Shown here: positions 54,986-63,333 of the stretch, piece after piece
Position numbering within the stretch: position 1 is the first letter of the stretch
Layout: the number at the start of each line of letters is the position of its first letter
Assembly (NCBI RefSeq): GCF_014174495.1
Contig: NZ_JACJHR010000045.1
Coordinates: 1-64,000, forward strand
DNA from: Amycolatopsis echigonensis
GTDB taxonomy: Bacteria > Actinomycetota > Actinomycetes > Mycobacteriales > Pseudonocardiaceae
Direction: 5' to 3'
Length of the DNA stretch: 64,000 bases
The notes under the pieces: generated by a model
The model's database searches: none
What the model was told of the DNA's origin: nothing
The model's input: only the letters and a program-made list of their open reading frames with translations
Position numbers and translations under genes: made by a program

Positions 54986-55092
54986 CCTGGCACGCCTCGC
55001 CGCGAGAGTTCAGCAGCAGCCCCGGGGTTCGCTTTTGGCAAGCGCACTCCGCTGAGGCATGCTCTCGGCGAGGACAACGAGGAGGCCCGAGG

Positions 55093-55500
55093 ATGCTCAG
55101 CCGGCGCAATGCCACGGTGGCCCTCGCGGTGGTGGTCGCGGTGGCGTGGATCGCCAGCATCACGGTGACCGTCTCGCACCAGGACCCGCCCGGCGCGGCG
55201 TCCCCGCCGGAACTGCGCACGGAGCTCGCCGCCGCGCTGAGCGGGCGGGACGCAGACACGCTCGCCGGGCTCTTCGACGTCCCCGGCTCCGGAGGCGACG
55301 ACCTTGCCAAGGACTACGTCAGCGTCCTCAAGGACAGCAGCGCGCGCGACATTTCCGTGCAGCTCGCGCCGGACGAGCGCTCCCCCACCACGGCCGTCGT
55401 GCGCGGGAAGACCGGCACGGGCGAGCAGTTCAGCTACCCGCTCGCGGTGACCAGCTCCAAGGGCCGCTGGACGATCGCGTTCACGCCGCCGATCCCGTAG
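55093..55500 (+). CDS. membrane-anchored small extracytoplasmic protein
   Basis: 135 residues: short basic start, one TM (about 8-28), then a soluble domain with an NTF2-like helix-strand pattern (ELRTELAAALSGRDADTLAGLFDVPG...RWTIAFTPPI). Function unknown. Start ATG 55093 after GAGG. Convergent with the thiamine-binding-like gene, 1 bp apart. Confidence 0.75.
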   Translation: MLSRRNATVALAVVVAVAWIASITVTVSHQDPPGAASPPELRTELAAALSGRDADTLAGLFDVPGSGGDDLAKDYVSVLKDSSARDISVQLAPDERSPTTAVVRGKTGTGEQFSYPLAVTSSKGRWTIAFTPPIP

Positions 55501-55501
55501 C

Positions 55502-55807
55502 TCAGTCCTCGCGCAGGTGCGCTTCGACCCGCTCGACCTTCGCGGCCAGCTGGCCGGAGTCGTAGCCGGGGCGGATGTCGGCCTTCAGCACCAGCCCGAC
55601 CCGCGCCGAGCCCTCGCCCGCGGCTTCCACCGCCTTCTTCACCACCGCCATGACCTCGTCCCACTCGCCCTCGATCTCGGTGAACATCGAGCTGGTCGAG
55701 TTCGGCAGGCCGGATTCGCGCACCACCTTCACCGCGCGCGAGACGGCCTCGCTGACTCCGCCGTCCGGCTCCGCGGCCGAGGGGCTCACGCTGAACGCGA
55801 CGATCAT
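55502..55807 (-). CDS. MTH1187/YkoF-like thiamine-binding protein
   Basis: 101 residues: MIVAFSVSPS, SEAVSRAVKVVRESGLPNSTSSMFTEIEGEWDEVMAVVKKAVEAA, VGLVLKADIRPGY. Ferredoxin-like fold of the MTH1187 family, proposed to bind thiamine or a related ligand. ATG start behind GGAAG. Confidence 0.88.
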   Translation of the reverse strand: MIVAFSVSPSAAEPDGGVSEAVSRAVKVVRESGLPNSTSSMFTEIEGEWDEVMAVVKKAVEAAGEGSARVGLVLKADIRPGYDSGQLAAKVERVEAHLRED

Positions 55808-55879
55808 GCTGGCTTCCTTTCCCTGTTCTGCCCAGGGCGACCCCCACGACCGGGGTACCCGCTGGTAGCTTCGGTTGCC

Positions 55880-56380
55880 ATGAACCGTCCGCTGCCGTTC
55901 GATCCGATCGCCCGTGCCGCGCAGCTGTGGGAAGACCGGATCGGCCCGGCCGGAACCATGGCCGCGGTCACCGGTGTGATGCGGGTGCAGCAGATCATCC
56001 AGTCGGCGGTCGACGGCGCTCTGAAGCCGCACGGCCTCACCTTCGCCCGCTACGAGGCGCTCGTGCTGCTCACCTTCTCCCGCAACGCGCGGCTGCCGAT
56101 GCGGGTGATGGGCGAACGGCTGCAGCTGCATCCCACCAGCGTCACCAACATAGTGGACCGGCTCGAGCGCGACGGGCTCGTGAAGCGCGTGCCGCACCCC
56201 ACCGACCGGCGCACCACGCTCGTCGAGATCACCGACGAGGGCCGCGCGCTGCGGGAAGCCGCCACCACCGCGGTCACCGACATCGACTTCGGGCTGACCG
56301 GCCTGACCGAGCGGCAGGTGGAGCAGCTGACCGAACTGCTCACCAAGGTCCGCAAGTCCGCGGGCGACTTCACCTCGTAA
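55880..56380 (+). CDS. MarR family regulator
   Basis: 166 residues: GALKPHGLTFARYEALVLLTFSRNARLPMRVMGERLQLHPTSVTNIVDRLERDGLVKRVPHPTDRRTTLVEITDEG covers the winged helix. Divergent from the thiamine-binding-like gene. Target not evident. Confidence 0.93.
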   Translation: MNRPLPFDPIARAAQLWEDRIGPAGTMAAVTGVMRVQQIIQSAVDGALKPHGLTFARYEALVLLTFSRNARLPMRVMGERLQLHPTSVTNIVDRLERDGLVKRVPHPTDRRTTLVEITDEGRALREAATTAVTDIDFGLTGLTERQVEQLTELLTKVRKSAGDFTS

Positions 56381-56385
56381 ACGCA

Positions 56386-56418
56386 CGAAGGGCCCGCGCT
56401 TGTCGCACGGGCCCTTCG
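56386..56418. terminator. bidirectional hairpin
   Basis: 11-bp stem CGAAGGGCCCG (56386-56396) / CGGGCCCTTCG (56408-56418) between convergent genes. Confidence 0.8.
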
Positions 56419-56430
56419 GAAAGCGGAAGA

Positions 56431-56799
56431 TCAGACGCCGATCGGCTCCTGCGAGCGGACGAACAGTCCGACGCCGCCGTGGGACAGCCGCTGCGGGCCG
56501 TCGAGCTTGCCGTTGCGCAGCGCCCACTTCTCGAACAGCCAGGTGAACAGCGGCGGGATGCTCGCGAGCAGCGCCAGCACCAGCGTCTTGCCGCGCCAGC
56601 CCAGCGGCTTCGCGACGGACAGGGAGGTGATCACGTACAGGACGAAGACGACGCCGTGCACCATGCCGAGGACGGGCACGCCGCCCTCGTTAGACGCGTC
56701 GACGACGTACTTGAGAAACATCCCGATCAGCAAGCCGAGCCAGGACAGAGCCTCGGCGACTGCGGCCACGCGGAACACGAGAGCGGCCTTGCTGGACAC
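56431..56799 (-). CDS. DUF3817 membrane protein
   Basis: 122 residues, three TM segments: FRVAAVAEALSWLGLLIGMFLKY, GMVHGVVFVLYVITSLSVA, TLVLALLASIPPLFTWLFEKW. The H in GMVHG and the E in EALSW are family-conserved. Function unknown. GTG 56799 has AGGAGG 6 nt upstream. A CRP-like sequence lies 160 bp upstream. Confidence 0.85.
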   Translation of the reverse strand: MSSKAALVFRVAAVAEALSWLGLLIGMFLKYVVDASNEGGVPVLGMVHGVVFVLYVITSLSVAKPLGWRGKTLVLALLASIPPLFTWLFEKWALRNGKLDGPQRLSHGGVGLFVRSQEPIGV

Positions 56800-56960
56800 G
56801 ACATCCTCCTGTGCGTCACCTGGTGCGTGCTGACTGCACACACAAAAACACGTCCGACAGACTGTCCAAGGCGGACGGAAACCGCCTGGCGTCAACAGCA
56901 CTGTCGAACGGGTATGAGACCAGTGTGAGGCGTGACCGGCCTCACCGGAACACCGGGGCC

Positions 56961-56976
56961 CGTGACTCTGGTCACG
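56961..56976. promoter_or_regulatory. CRP/GlxR-like binding site
   Basis: CGTGACTCTGGTCACG matches GTGA-N6-TCAC with full symmetry in the arms, upstream of the DUF3817 gene. Inferred. Confidence 0.35.
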
Positions 56977-57055
56977 AGCTTTCCGGGCAGTGGTCTGCAC
57001 CAATCAGGGGCGACGGCCGGAAACGGGCGGGAAATGCCCGGTTAACGGGAAAGAC

Positions 57056-57085
57056 CGCCTCCGGATCCCAAGATCCGGGAGGCGG
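57056..57085 (-). terminator. hairpin after the GH92 fragment
   Basis: About 13-bp stem (one bulged base) CCGCCTCC-GGATC with GATCC-GGGAGGCGG and a 4-nt loop, 27 bp beyond the GH92 stop. Confidence 0.7.
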
Positions 57086-57112
57086 CCTTCACCGACTGTC
57101 CGCGATCGAACA

Positions 57113-58261
57113 CTAACCGGCACAAGGAGATGCCGGCGCGGAGGAGCGTGACGTTCCCCACGTGGCCCGCGCCGCGTCGCCGGTCAGCGCGAAGTCCAGA
57201 GTGGACCCGCGGCGCAGTTGTTCGAGGCTGACGAACGTGTTGTCCGACGCCGTGCCGTTGACGCGCAGCCCGGAGACGTACTGCAGCTGCGCCCCGTTCG
57301 CACCGCGCGCGTTGATGGTGAAGTCGCGGCCGTCCGGCAGGTGCAGCACGGACTTGGCGAACCGCGGCGCGTTGAGCACGAAGTCGCCGGTGCCCGGGAC
57401 GGCCGGGTAGAGGCCGAGCGCGCTGAAGACGTACCAGGCGGACATGGTGCCGAGGTCGTCGTTGCCGGTGACGCCGTTGGGGGCGTTCGTGAACAGCGTG
57501 TGCGCGGCCCGCACGACCGCGGAGGTCTTCCACGGCTGCCCGGTGAGCGTGTACATCCACGGCGAGTGCAGATCGGGCTCGTTGTTGGGGTTGTAGCGGA
57601 ACTGGCGGTAGTAGTCGTACGGGCCGACGACCCACTCCTCGTGCGCGGTCTTCGCCGGGTCCTTCACCAGGTCGTCGTAGGCGAAGAAGTCGTCGAGCCG
57701 CTTGCCCGCGTTGGCCGCGCCGCCCATCTTCGCGACGAGCCCGGGCACGTCCTGCTGCACCAGCCACTGGTACTGCCACGCGGTGCCCTCGTGGAAGCCG
57801 TCCTGGCCCTGCGGGCTGTACGGGCCGTCCGCCGGGGTGTACCAGCTGCCGCCGGTGACCTTCGGGCGGAAGTAGCCGGTGAAGCCGCGATCCGTCACGG
57901 ACGGATCCCACAGCGTCGCGTACGTCCGGCCCTTGGCCGCCAGTTGCTTCGCGTCTTGCTTACGGCCGAGCGCGGAGGCCATCACCGAGAGGGAGCAGTC
58001 GCCGAGCGCGTACTCCAGGGTTGCGGAGGCACCGTGCGCCGGGTCGGTGTCCTGGCCCTTCTTCGGGAAATTCGGGTCGTACTGGACGAATCCGTCGGCC
58101 TGGTAGCTCGCGTTGCCGGAACGGCCTTGGAACGGCGACGACGCGGGCGGGATCTCGCGGGAGTTCTGCAGCAGCGCCTGGTAGGCGTGCATTTCGTCGC
58201 CGCTCAGCGCACCGAACCGCCAGAGGTCGACCAGGAACGGTGTCACCGGGTCTCCGGTCAT
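57113..58261 (-). pseudogene. GH92 alpha-mannosidase, C-terminal fragment cut by element insertion
   Basis: 382 residues match only the C-terminal half of GH92 alpha-1,2-mannosidases: MTGDPVTPFLVDLWRFGALS, DCSLSVMASALG, YRQFRYNPNNEPDLHSPWMY, GNDDLGTMSAWYVFSALGLYP. Family members exceed 700 residues and MTGDP is an internal motif, so the apparent start is the insertion point. The catalytic Glu/Asp pair region (GNDD) is present but without the N-terminal domain the protein should be inactive. The missing half is expected beyond the other end of the integrated element. Confidence 0.85.
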
Positions 58262-58301
58262 GGTTTCAGATGGAACACACCCTTCTTTTAGGTTGCCAAC
58301 C
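58255..58301. other. probable attachment site junction
   Basis: GH92 coding sequence ends here and element sequence begins, 1-45 bp from the integrase start. The layout (integrase adjacent to one att site, no tRNA, no long direct repeat visible) suits a serine integrase. The exact core cannot be set with one end only. Confidence 0.6.
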
Positions 58302-59681
58302 GTGACGCGACATGTAGCCCTCTACCTGCGGATATCCAAGGCTTCGCCAGACTCAATCGAGGACCAGGAGCTTCAAGGGCGCGAGTACGCCGCGCGCGCT
58401 TGGCCAGGCATGCCGATCGTCATCTACGCCGAGGACGGGTTCAGCGGGGAACAGGCTGATCTTGTCCGTCCCGAGTACGAACGCCTGCTCTCCGAGGTGG
58501 ACGCCGGACACGTCGCAAACATCTGGTGCGCCGAGCAATACCGCTTGGAACGCAACAACGTTCGGTGGTTCATCCTCGCGGATCGTTTGGCAGAAGCCGG
58601 AATCGAGGAGCTGCACACCAAGCGAGACGGCATCGTTCGCATCGATAGTGAAGCTGCCGACATCCGTGCCGTGCTCGGCGCACGGGAGGTGCGGCGCACC
58701 AAGAAGCGAGTTCATGACAAGCTCGAAACCGCTGCGATACGCGGGGAAGCTCCGAGTGCCGCCGTGTTCGGATATGACCGAGACATGCCTAACAAGACCT
58801 ACGTCATCAACGAGGTGGAGGCAGCCGAGGTGCGCCTCGCCGCTCAGCGCGTGCTCGACGGGTGGGAACTAGACGCCATCGCCCTCGACATGACGGAACG
58901 CGGCATCACGGGCAAGAGGGGCGGAGTGGTCGTCGGCGGCACCGTTCGCAGCATGGTTACGAACCACGCCGTAGCGGGACTCCGCGTATACCAAGGGCAG
59001 TACTTCGGAAAGGGCAACTGGCCCTGCATCCTTGACCAGATCACCTGGCGACTGGTGCGCGCCAAACTTCCTGCTGATGGCAGCGGGGCACCGCGGCCAC
59101 GACGATATTTGCTTACAGGAGGGTTGATCGTGTGCGGCGTGTGCGAAGCCGCACTAGTTCCCTCGAAGAGGTACGAAAAGGCTGGGCAGGTGGCCATCTA
59201 CCGCTGTCCCCCGGCCAAACGCGGCGGGAATTGCTGTGTATCAGGACGGATGGCCAACATCGACTCTCTCGTGTTGCAGCAGCTGTGGGCACACCTGGAT
59301 AGGCCCGAGTTCCTAGCTCACCTTGCAGAGCTCGACTCCAGCGCAGAGCGCGAACGTCTGTCCACCGAACTGGCCGGTGTCGAGGCCAAGCGCGTTGAGC
59401 TGTCACGAGAGTGGGCAAACGGCAACGTGTCCACCGTCGAGTGGCGCGAGGCGCGAGACACCATGGCCGCCAAAGAGAAGCAACTCAACAGCGAGCTGTC
59501 CGCTCTACCCTCCCCGGTGACACCGAGTATCACGACGGCAAAAGACGCATGGCCTGACATGAAATTCGGCGAGCAGCTGGAGTTCCTTCGCCTGCACATC
59601 GGCCGGGTCGTGTTGAACCACCCGAAGAAGCCCTGTCGGAGCTTCGACCCCGACAGGGTCTCCGTGGAATTTCTGTACTAG
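58302..59681 (+). CDS. large serine recombinase (phage-type integrase)
   Basis: 459 residues. Resolvase catalytic domain with nucleophile S12 in ALYLRIS and the arginines in WCAEQYRLERN; recombinase domain (about 165-260); zinc ribbon with VCGVCEAAL and GGNCCVSG (about 275-320); coiled-coil segment (about 350-400). Performs directional attP x attB recombination. GTG 58302 begins at the usual MTRHVALYLR; an ATG at 58260 would start in host sequence. Stop overlaps the convergent two-TM gene's stop. Confidence 0.93.
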   Translation: MTRHVALYLRISKASPDSIEDQELQGREYAARAWPGMPIVIYAEDGFSGEQADLVRPEYERLLSEVDAGHVANIWCAEQYRLERNNVRWFILADRLAEAGIEELHTKRDGIVRIDSEAADIRAVLGAREVRRTKKRVHDKLETAAIRGEAPSAAVFGYDRDMPNKTYVINEVEAAEVRLAAQRVLDGWELDAIALDMTERGITGKRGGVVVGGTVRSMVTNHAVAGLRVYQGQYFGKGNWPCILDQITWRLVRAKLPADGSGAPRPRRYLLTGGLIVCGVCEAALVPSKRYEKAGQVAIYRCPPAKRGGNCCVSGRMANIDSLVLQQLWAHLDRPEFLAHLAELDSSAERERLSTELAGVEAKRVELSREWANGNVSTVEWREARDTMAAKEKQLNSELSALPSPVTPSITTAKDAWPDMKFGEQLEFLRLHIGRVVLNHPKKPCRSFDPDRVSVEFLY

Positions 59682-59962
59682 CGAACTACTTTCAGCGGCG
59701 GGCGGGGTTCTTCCCCGCCCGCCGCGAGCATGATGGCTCGGCGTTCGGCGCGGTCGATTCTCCGTGTCAGCTCCCGGATGGTGTGGGCGTGCACGCACAG
59801 GGTGACGTAGGTGACTCCGAGAATGACGAACGCGGCGACCGCCAGGTCCCACGCTGCCGGTCCGAGCAAGTCCGTCCCGGCGACCAGCAGGTACGTCGCG
59901 AGCACGACCACGAACATCCCGGCCGCCGCGAACCCCAGACCTGCCGCTACACGCCACTGCAT
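59678..59962 (-). CDS. small two-TM phage-element membrane protein
   Basis: 94 residues: two TM helices (about 5-28 and 38-60) and a basic C-terminal tail (TIRELTRRIDRAERRAIMLAAGG). Unknown function, perhaps superinfection exclusion. Stop codons of this gene and the integrase overlap (TAG on both strands at 59678-59681). A perfect 13-bp hairpin (59695-59707/59713-59725) lies in its 3' coding region. Confidence 0.7.
   Translation of the reverse strand: MQWRVAAGLGFAAAGMFVVVLATYLLVAGTDLLGPAAWDLAVAAFVILGVTYVTLCVHAHTIRELTRRIDRAERRAIMLAAGGEEPRPPLKVVR
59695..59725. terminator. hairpin at the integrase 3' end
   Basis: Perfect 13-bp GC stem with TTCTT loop, 13 bp after the integrase stop and inside the end of the opposing gene; well placed to end the integrase transcript. 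Confidence 0.6.
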
Positions 59963-60028
59963 CGCTGAATCCCTCGTTCCCCTCGTTTCATTCGAACAGA
60001 TGTTCTATCGATGGACTTCGGTCCGGCG

Positions 60029-60505
60029 TTAGCTGCTCTGCCGTCCAGCCTTCTCCGCTTCGGCGATCTCCCCCGCGAGGGTGACCAGCACGTCCGTGCG
60101 GCGTGCCAGCCGAGTGGCCATCTCCAAGGCCTCTTCCGCGGCGTCGGAGTTCCCTGCCGTCCGCTGGTCTGCCGCCAGCTCCAGCAGTGCGCGCACTGCC
60201 TTGGCCGGGTCGACCCGCTGGCGTGGCGCGGACTCGGGAGCGGGTTCTGGCATGGGGCCGGGCTGGCCAGTCAGTTCGGTCGGCTCGCCGCCGGCGTCGA
60301 TGTCGTCTATCGATCGCGCGGCCCACTGGAGTGCGCTCTCCAGCTTCCTTTTGTTGCCTGCCCGCATCGGATTCCCGTTCGCCGCGCGACGGATGGTCTC
60401 GTCGGACAGTCCGGCCTCCGCGGCCAGGCGTTGAACCGTCATGCCGAGCTGGGTGCGCCGATCCTCGATCCACCAGCCGCGTGATCGCTCAGGAAATTCA
60501 CTCAC
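60029..60505 (-). CDS. XRE-type repressor of the integrated element
   Basis: 158 residues. N-terminal HTH: RRTQLGMTVQRLAAEAGLSDETIRRAANGNPMRAGNKRKLESALQWA; Pro-rich linker; C-terminal helical domain (AKAVRALLELAADQRTAGNSDAAEEALEMATRLA). Position opposite a Cro-like gene suggests the immunity repressor. GTG 60505 chosen. Confidence 0.8.
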   Translation of the reverse strand: MSEFPERSRGWWIEDRRTQLGMTVQRLAAEAGLSDETIRRAANGNPMRAGNKRKLESALQWAARSIDDIDAGGEPTELTGQPGPMPEPAPESAPRQRVDPAKAVRALLELAADQRTAGNSDAAEEALEMATRLARRTDVLVTLAGEIAEAEKAGRQSS

Positions 60506-60625
60506 AGTGAGCACCGTAACTTGTGAAAACGTGGCACGTCCAGGTGTGTCGCACCTCATGCACCCGAATGTTTCAGCAGGCTGACCCATACGGATGTCAT
60601 ATATTGGCCAAATTAAGGACAGAAA

Positions 60626-60643
60626 GTGGGCACCGTTGCCCAC
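60626..60643. promoter_or_regulatory. putative operator between repressor and Cro-like genes
   Basis: GTGGGCACCGTTGCCCAC, inverted repeat of 6-bp arms with 6-nt spacer in the 171-bp divergent gap, 33 bp upstream of the Cro-like start. Confidence 0.5.
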
Positions 60644-60676
60644 AAACTTGGCTGAACTTGGCCTAGTGTGGCTGTC

Positions 60677-60898
60677 ATGCGAACGAGGACCATCGACGGC
60701 GCGAAGATCAGACGAGTCCGCGAAGACTCCGGCCTCACGCAGGCCGAGCTGGCCGCTCTGCTTCACGCCGACCAGTCCACGGTGGCCAAATGGGAGGCGG
60801 GGACCCGGTCGCCCAACTTGAAGATCTTCGGCGCCTTGTGCAAGACCCTTCGAGTCACCCGCGACGACCTCACCATCGCCGATGTCCGGGCAGCGTGA
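60677..60898 (+). CDS. Cro/XRE-like small regulator
   Basis: 73 residues, a bare HTH_3: GAKIRRVREDSGLTQAELAALLHADQSTVAKWEAGTRSPNLKIFGALCKTLRV. First gene of the rightward early operon; divergent from the repressor. ATG 60677 chosen over GTG 60668. Confidence 0.85.
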   Translation: MRTRTIDGAKIRRVREDSGLTQAELAALLHADQSTVAKWEAGTRSPNLKIFGALCKTLRVTRDDLTIADVRAA

Positions 60899-60901
60899 CG
60901 C

Positions 60902-61030
60902 ATGGACGAGCCCGCCCAGTCCGAGTGCGCCACATGCAAGGGAAGCGGAACCGTCCTCGTCTCCCGGGACCGTCGGCGCGGCGAGCGCGCCTGTCCCGAC
61001 TGCGACGGACTCGGCGAGTTTGGCGGCTAG
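60902..61030 (+). CDS. 42-residue DnaJ-type zinc-finger microprotein
   Basis: Starts 3 bp after the Cro-like stop: two CxxCxGxG motifs, CATCKGSG and CPDCDGLG, separated by a basic stretch (SRDRRRGERA). This is one DnaJ-like zinc module standing alone. Similar stubs occur in actinophage early regions; function unknown. Confidence 0.75.
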   Translation: MDEPAQSECATCKGSGTVLVSRDRRRGERACPDCDGLGEFGG

Positions 61031-61129
61031 CCGCCACGCCCGTTACGCCCGAAGCGCAGCGATCATCCGCGCGGCGCTCGCCCGCCGGGCTCAATATCCC
61101 ACGACAGACCACAAAGGACACACAGCAGC

Positions 61130-61336
61130 ATGAGCACTTACGCGCCGAGCGCGACGCACCTGGGCACGAACCCTGGTGGCAGGCACCTGGTCGGCATCAC
61201 ACTGGTGGTTGAGGCTGATTCCGTCTGGAATGGCTGGGCTGCCACTGTTGGCGAGCTGGCGTCGGCGATCTGCGACCGTATCGACGGTGACGGCTTCAGC
61301 GTCACCGAGGATGCCCGCGCGGCGGTGACCGCGTGA
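61130..61336 (+). CDS. hypothetical phage-element protein
   Basis: 68 residues, no recognisable domain: GRHLVGITLVVEADSVWNGWAATVGELASAICDRIDGDGFSVTEDARAAV. Its TGA overlaps the GTG of the nuclease gene. Preceded by a 99-bp gap. Confidence 0.65.
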   Translation: MSTYAPSATHLGTNPGGRHLVGITLVVEADSVWNGWAATVGELASAICDRIDGDGFSVTEDARAAVTA

Positions 61337-62124
61337 CCCGCACCGCCCGCGAAGACAGGACGACTGCGCGGGGCGTCGAGTACTTCGACACGTCGCACCG
61401 CTACAAGATCGATGGCAAGTGGGCTACCGGCGTCACCACCGCGCTGAAGGGCATCCCGAAGGACAGCCTCGTTAATTGGGCGGCGAAAACCGTTGCGGCG
61501 CACGTGCTCGACAACCTTGCCGAGCTGCCCGCCCAAGTCGAGCGCGACGGGTACGGGCCGACGCTGCGCATGCTGACCGGAGTCCCGAACCACCAGAGGG
61601 ACACGGCGGCAATCCGCGGCACCGACGTGCACGACGTCGCTGAGCGCTACGTCGGAGGGGAAGAGGTCGAGTTCGCCGCACACCTCGCGCCGTATGTGCG
61701 CGGGTACGCGCGGTACGTCGAGGACTGGTCGCCCGAATCGGTGTGGGATGAAACGGTCGTCGCGTCCCGGGAGCACGGCTACGCCGGTCGCCTGGACTCG
61801 ATCCAGCGGATTCCGACGCTGGGCTTGTGCCTGGTCGACTACAAGACTTCGCGCGGGGTGTACGGGGAGCACGCGTTGCAGTGCGCGGCCTACCGCTACG
61901 CCGAAGTGCTGGTCGACCCGGTCTCGGGCGAAGAGGTGCCGATGCCGCACCTCGACCGCGCGCTGATCCTCCACATCAAACCGGACGACTACGACCTGAT
62001 CCCGGTCACCGCGGACGACGAGACGTTCCGGAAATTCCTTGTAGCGAAACAGAACTACCTGGACAACGTCCAATCGCGGCGGCTGGACAAGCTGCTCGGC
62101 GAACCGCTGAACGCGGCCGCATGA
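61333..62124 (+). CDS. PD-(D/E)XK (RecB/YqaJ/Cas4-like) exonuclease
   Basis: 263 residues. RGTDVHDVAERYV (His-containing helix), YAGRLDSIQ (Asp) and LVDYKTSRG (D-x-K) are nuclease motifs I-III, followed by QCAAYRYAEV. With the ERF annealing protein just downstream it forms a Red-like exonuclease/annealase pair. GTG 61333 overlaps the preceding stop. Confidence 0.85.
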   Translation: MTRTAREDRTTARGVEYFDTSHRYKIDGKWATGVTTALKGIPKDSLVNWAAKTVAAHVLDNLAELPAQVERDGYGPTLRMLTGVPNHQRDTAAIRGTDVHDVAERYVGGEEVEFAAHLAPYVRGYARYVEDWSPESVWDETVVASREHGYAGRLDSIQRIPTLGLCLVDYKTSRGVYGEHALQCAAYRYAEVLVDPVSGEEVPMPHLDRALILHIKPDDYDLIPVTADDETFRKFLVAKQNYLDNVQSRRLDKLLGEPLNAAA

Positions 62125-62297
62125 GCCGCAACCGGAGCACCCGCACCCGCGACCCCGGCAAACCGATGGGCGTCATCGAGGTGGCCCGGCTGCTGGCCTG
62201 CATCGACGGCCGCGCCGGTCGCCTCTACGAAGCCGACATCCGGCAGGCCAGGTACATCGTCGGCGCATCCATCCACCGCAACGGAGCAACCCCATGA
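62121..62297 (+). CDS. 58-residue hypothetical early protein
   Basis: MSRNRSTRTRDPGKPMGVIE, then VARLLACIDGRAGRLYEADI and RQARYIVGASIHRNGATP. ATGA overlaps with both neighbours (start overlaps nuclease stop; stop overlaps ERF start) show it is a translated gene although short. No domain recognised. Confidence 0.75.
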   Translation: MSRNRSTRTRDPGKPMGVIEVARLLACIDGRAGRLYEADIRQARYIVGASIHRNGATP

Positions 62298-62899
62298 CCG
62301 ACACCCCCACCATCCACCAGGCCCTGAACGCTGTCATGCGCCAGGTCACGAAGGTGAGCAAGTCCCAGAAGAACAACCATTTCGGGTTCGCGTTCCGCGG
62401 GATCGAACAGATCATGGAAGCGACCGCGCCCGCGTTCCGCGAGCACGGCATCATCGGCCCGGTCCCGACCGTGCTCGACATGAAGGCCGAGGGATCCGGG
62501 AAGACCAGGACCGTGATCCTGACCGTGCAGTACGAATTCGTCGGCCCGGCCGGAGACGTGCTGTCCACTGTGGTGCTCGGCGAAGCACCGGACACCATCA
62601 AGGCACTCTCGATCGCCGAGCGGATCGCGCTGATCCAAGTGCTGCACATCCCGACCAGCCAGCGCGACGCGGACGCGCCGCCGCCGAACACGACGACGCG
62701 CGCCAGGTTGCAGAACCGCGCAGCGGCGATCGCGAAGGCGAACGGCTGGCAGCAGGACGGCAAACCGGACTGGGACCGGGTTGCCGCCGAGTACACCGAG
62801 TGGTCGCAGGGCGCGGAGATCACCACCGCGACGGACGCCGAACTGAAGTCGTTCCTGGACAGCATCGAACCGAAGCAGACCATGAAACGGGGGCAGTGA
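62294..62899 (+). CDS. ERF family single-strand annealing protein
   Basis: 201 residues: KVSKSQKNNHFGFAFRGIEQIMEATAPAFREHGIIGPVPTVLD and VLGEAPDTIKALSIAERIALIQVLHIPT are the ERF core; the C-terminal part is a linker with a short helix. Anneals complementary ssDNA in phage recombination with a cognate exonuclease (61333). Four-base overlaps on both sides. Confidence 0.9.
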   Translation: MTDTPTIHQALNAVMRQVTKVSKSQKNNHFGFAFRGIEQIMEATAPAFREHGIIGPVPTVLDMKAEGSGKTRTVILTVQYEFVGPAGDVLSTVVLGEAPDTIKALSIAERIALIQVLHIPTSQRDADAPPPNTTTRARLQNRAAAIAKANGWQQDGKPDWDRVAAEYTEWSQGAEITTATDAELKSFLDSIEPKQTMKRGQ

Positions 62900-63333
62900 T
62901 GGCGACTCCGCGCGGCTCGCTGGTGATCCAGGCGACCCGGCACGGTCTGATCGGCGTCCACGGGTACGCGCCGGACGGGGCACCGCCACCACCACCTAAG
63001 GAAGAACGACTCATCAGACGGGTGGTGGCTGCACACCAGGGCGGTACTTCGGCACCGGAGATCGCCGCCGACATCACCGCCGACACCGGCTACATCAGCG
63101 TCGCGGAGGTCCGTGCCATCATCGCCGAGCACGCGCCGCAGCCTGCCGAGCCGAAGCCGCGCGCGACCGGCGGACGCAGCTACGACCTGGCGGGGCTGGC
63201 CGAGATGTACCAGCGCGGCGACCGGATCGCCGACATCCAGGCAGTGATGGGGATCGGCCGGACCACCGTGCACCGGCTGCTGAAGGCCGCCGGGATCCCG
63301 CTGCGGGGAGCCGGGAAGCGGCGCCCAGCGTGA
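62899..63333 (+). CDS. helix-turn-helix early protein
   Basis: 144 residues. The C-terminal half is a resolvase-like HTH: LAGLAEMYQRGDRIADIQAVMGIGRTTVHRLLKAAGIPLRG. A second HTH-like segment (RRVVAAHQGGTSAPEIAADITADTGYISVAEVRAII) precedes it. Likely DNA-binding regulator of the operon. ATG 62899 overlaps the ERF stop. Confidence 0.8.
   Translation: MATPRGSLVIQATRHGLIGVHGYAPDGAPPPPPKEERLIRRVVAAHQGGTSAPEIAADITADTGYISVAEVRAIIAEHAPQPAEPKPRATGGRSYDLAGLAEMYQRGDRIADIQAVMGIGRTTVHRLLKAAGIPLRGAGKRRPA

Larger units (their letters stand above)
56800..57112. other. 313-bp non-coding gap
   Basis: Upstream of the DUF3817 gene and downstream of the GH92 fragment. It holds a CRP/GlxR-like site CGTGACTCTGGTCACG (56961-56976; GTGA-N6-TCAC) and a hairpin (57056-57085). 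No gene seen. Confidence 0.6.

Noticed and set aside
58260..58301. Upstream ATG start for the serine integrase
   Set aside because: It lies in host GH92 sequence, adds residues without homology, and the family N-terminus begins at GTG 58302.
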